Source of the DNA: an uncultured Oscillospiraceae bacterium
Lineage (GTDB): Bacteria > Bacillota > Clostridia > Oscillospirales > Oscillospiraceae
Direction of reading: 5' to 3'
NCBI GenBank assembly: GCA_947631805.1
Contig: CANRNA010000121.1
Coordinates: 1-5,817 of the forward strand
Length of the DNA: 5,817 nucleotides
Position 1 is the first letter of the stretch. Each line of letters opens with the position of its first letter. Positions 4,587 through 5,817 of this stretch are shown here, one piece after another. Position numbers and translations under genes: made by a program. Under the pieces are notes generated by a model. The model did not search any database. It worked only from the letters and a program-made list of their open reading frames with translations, and was not told where the DNA came from.

Positions 4587-5791
4587 TGCGAACAAAGATC
4601 ATCCGCCGGGAGGAGGACCTGGACCAGGCGCTGGCGGTCCTTAGGGAGGACGGCCTTGCGGCGGTGCCCACGGAGACGGTGTATGGCCTGGCGGCCCCGG
4701 TGGGACCGGCGGTCCGGGCCGTATACGAGGTGAAGGGGCGGCCGGAGAGCAAGCCCCTGTCTGTGCTGGTGGGGGGACCGGAGGGCCTGGGGCTGTACGG
4801 AAAGGATGTCCCGCCCGCCGCCTACGCCCTGGCGGAGAGCTTCTGGCCGGGGCCGCTGACCATCGTGGTCACGGCGGGGCCGGATATCCCGGCGGATGTC
4901 CGGGCGGGGCTTGACACGGTGGGACTTCGGTGTCCGGCCCATCCCATGACCCTCTCTCTGGTGCGCAGGCTGGCCCGCCCCCTGGTGTGCCCCTCCGCCA
5001 ATCCCTCCGGCTGCCCCAGCCCCAAGACGGCGGAGGAGGTCCTGGCCTATTTCGACGGGAAGATCGGGGCCGTGGTGGACGGCGGACCCTGCGGCGTGGG
5101 CCGGGAGAGCACCATCGTGGACCTGACCGTCACCCCTTACCGGATACTGCGCCAGGGGGCCCTTCCGGCGGAGGACATCCAGCGGGTCCTGGCCGGGAGC
5201 CTGAAGACCGTGGGAGTCACCGGGGGCACCGGGGCGGGAAAGACCACGGCGCTGGACTCCCTGCGGGATATGGGGGCCCTTGTCATCGACGCGGATAAGG
5301 TGTATCATGAGCTGTGCGGGAGCTGTCGGCCCATGCTGGAGGAGATAGCCGCCCGGTTCCCCGGCACGGTGAGAGAGGGCGTGTTGGAGCGAAAGACCCT
5401 GGGCGCGGTGGTGTTCTCCGACCCACAGGCCCTGATGGACCTGAGCGCCATCACGGACAAGTACGTGATAGGCGCCATCGACCGGATGCTGGCCGTCCAC
5501 GCGGCGGCGGGGGGCAGATATGCCGCCATAGACGCTATCAACCTCATCGGCACCTCCCTGGAGGGAAAGCTCACCGCTCTGGTAGGGGTGCTGGCCCCGG
5601 AGGAGACCAGGGCCCGGCGGCTGGTGGCCCGGGAGGGCGTGACCATGGACTACGCCATGAAACGCATCCGGGCCCAGAAGCCCGACAGCTATTATATCGA
5701 GCGCTGCGACCACATCATCCACAATGACGGCAGCCGGGAACAGTTCCGGCGCGTCTGCGACCAACTATTTCATCACATCCTGGAGGACTGA
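4583..5791 (+). CDS. tsaC-coaE: Fusion of threonylcarbamoyl-AMP synthase (TsaC/YrdC) and a dephospho-CoA kinase-like (CoaE) domain
   Basis: One uninterrupted 402-residue frame carries two enzymes. Residues about 5-205 form a complete YrdC/TsaC domain: VPTETVYGLAA (28-38), KGRPESKPLSVLV, FWPGPLTIVV, VGLRCPAHP, VCPSANPSG, and ESTIVD (175-180) through ILRQGA. It makes threonylcarbamoyl-AMP from Thr, bicarbonate and ATP for t6A37 in tRNA. From L207 the sequence reads LKTVGVTGG, like the normal N-terminus of CoaE (MKxIGLTGG). The P-loop GGTGAGKT follows (214-221), then IDADKVYHEL (DAD 236-238), LGAVVFSDP, and a C-terminal LVAREGVTMDYAMKRIRAQ...YYIERCDHIIHNDGS. CoaE phosphorylates the ribose 3'-OH of dephospho-CoA. 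The kinase half is divergent: the usual T-H-P/K-Y-V segment is TDKYV (291-295) and the usual D-x-PLLFE is DAINLIG (317-323). TsaC identity is firm. CoaE ancestry is likely, but its activity is uncertain. The Sua5 C-terminal domain is absent. Confidence 0.9.
   Translation: MMRTKIIRREEDLDQALAVLREDGLAAVPTETVYGLAAPVGPAVRAVYEVKGRPESKPLSVLVGGPEGLGLYGKDVPPAAYALAESFWPGPLTIVVTAGPDIPADVRAGLDTVGLRCPAHPMTLSLVRRLARPLVCPSANPSGCPSPKTAEEVLAYFDGKIGAVVDGGPCGVGRESTIVDLTVTPYRILRQGALPAEDIQRVLAGSLKTVGVTGGTGAGKTTALDSLRDMGALVIDADKVYHELCGSCRPMLEEIAARFPGTVREGVLERKTLGAVVFSDPQALMDLSAITDKYVIGAIDRMLAVHAAAGGRYAAIDAINLIGTSLEGKLTALVGVLAPEETRARRLVAREGVTMDYAMKRIRAQKPDSYYIERCDHIIHNDGSREQFRRVCDQLFHHILED
5782..5786 (+). promoter_or_regulatory. 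Shine-Dalgarno site for the next gene
   Basis: GGAGG within the last codons of the fusion gene, ten bases before ATG 5797. This supports a further operon gene. Confidence 0.55.
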
Positions 5792-5796
5792 ACGGT

Positions 5797-5817
5797 ATGG
5801 ACGAGAAAAAGGAAGAG
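5797..5817 (+). CDS. Start of the next operon gene (cut off by window end)
   Basis: An ATG five bases after the fusion-gene stop opens the frame MDEKKEE, which runs to the window end. The GGAGG site ten bases upstream and the short gap suggest a real gene co-transcribed with the operon. Seven charged residues are too few to identify a family. Confidence 0.5.

Noticed and set aside
4418..5764. Long minus-strand open frame (448 codons) opposite the TsaC-CoaE gene
   Set aside because: Low-complexity Arg/Gly/His/Pro translation with no family signature. It is a shadow of the GC-rich coding strand.

Overview
The window looks like chromosomal DNA of a GC-rich, anaerobic Gram-positive bacterium of the Clostridia, most likely Oscillospiraceae (Flavonifractor/Lawsonibacter/Intestinimonas-like). 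The reasons are strong G/C third positions, clear Shine-Dalgarno sites of the AGGAGG type, acetate kinase beside TmcAL (a largely Firmicutes protein), and an RF1 with the PET codon-recognition motif. The taxonomic call is inference from protein style and gene order. I see no phage, insertion sequence, CRISPR array, tRNA or rRNA.

Layout. 1-285 is the 3' end of an unrecognised plus-strand gene. 286-479 is a convergent intergenic region packed with five successive perfect or near-perfect hairpins. 480-956 (minus) is a NimA-type pyridoxamine-phosphate-oxidase-fold flavoprotein. It lies one base downstream of ackA (958-2154, minus, acetate kinase), so the two form a transcriptional unit. 2155-2261 is a compact divergent control region with two face-to-face sigma-A-like promoters whose predicted transcripts overlap at their 5' ends. 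To its right runs a tight plus-strand operon: tmcAL (2262-3464, tRNA-Met cytidine acetate ligase), prfA (3498-4586, release factor 1), a TsaC-CoaE fusion (4583-5791, threonylcarbamoyl-AMP synthase joined to a dephospho-CoA-kinase-like domain), and the first seven codons of another gene (5797 to the end).

How the genes fit together. The plus-strand operon is about decoding: TmcAL acetylates C34 of elongator tRNA-Met, TsaC starts t6A37 synthesis on ANN-decoding tRNAs, and RF1 ends translation at UAA/UAG. Acetate and CoA run through the whole locus: AckA interconverts acetate and acetyl phosphate, TmcAL uses acetate plus ATP directly, and the CoaE domain would perform the last step of CoA synthesis.

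The most interesting item is the TsaC-CoaE fusion. It has essentially no linker, and its kinase half keeps the P-loop and DAD motif but has lost two segments usually conserved in CoaE. Next come the hairpin cluster at 278-463 and the overlapping divergent promoters.
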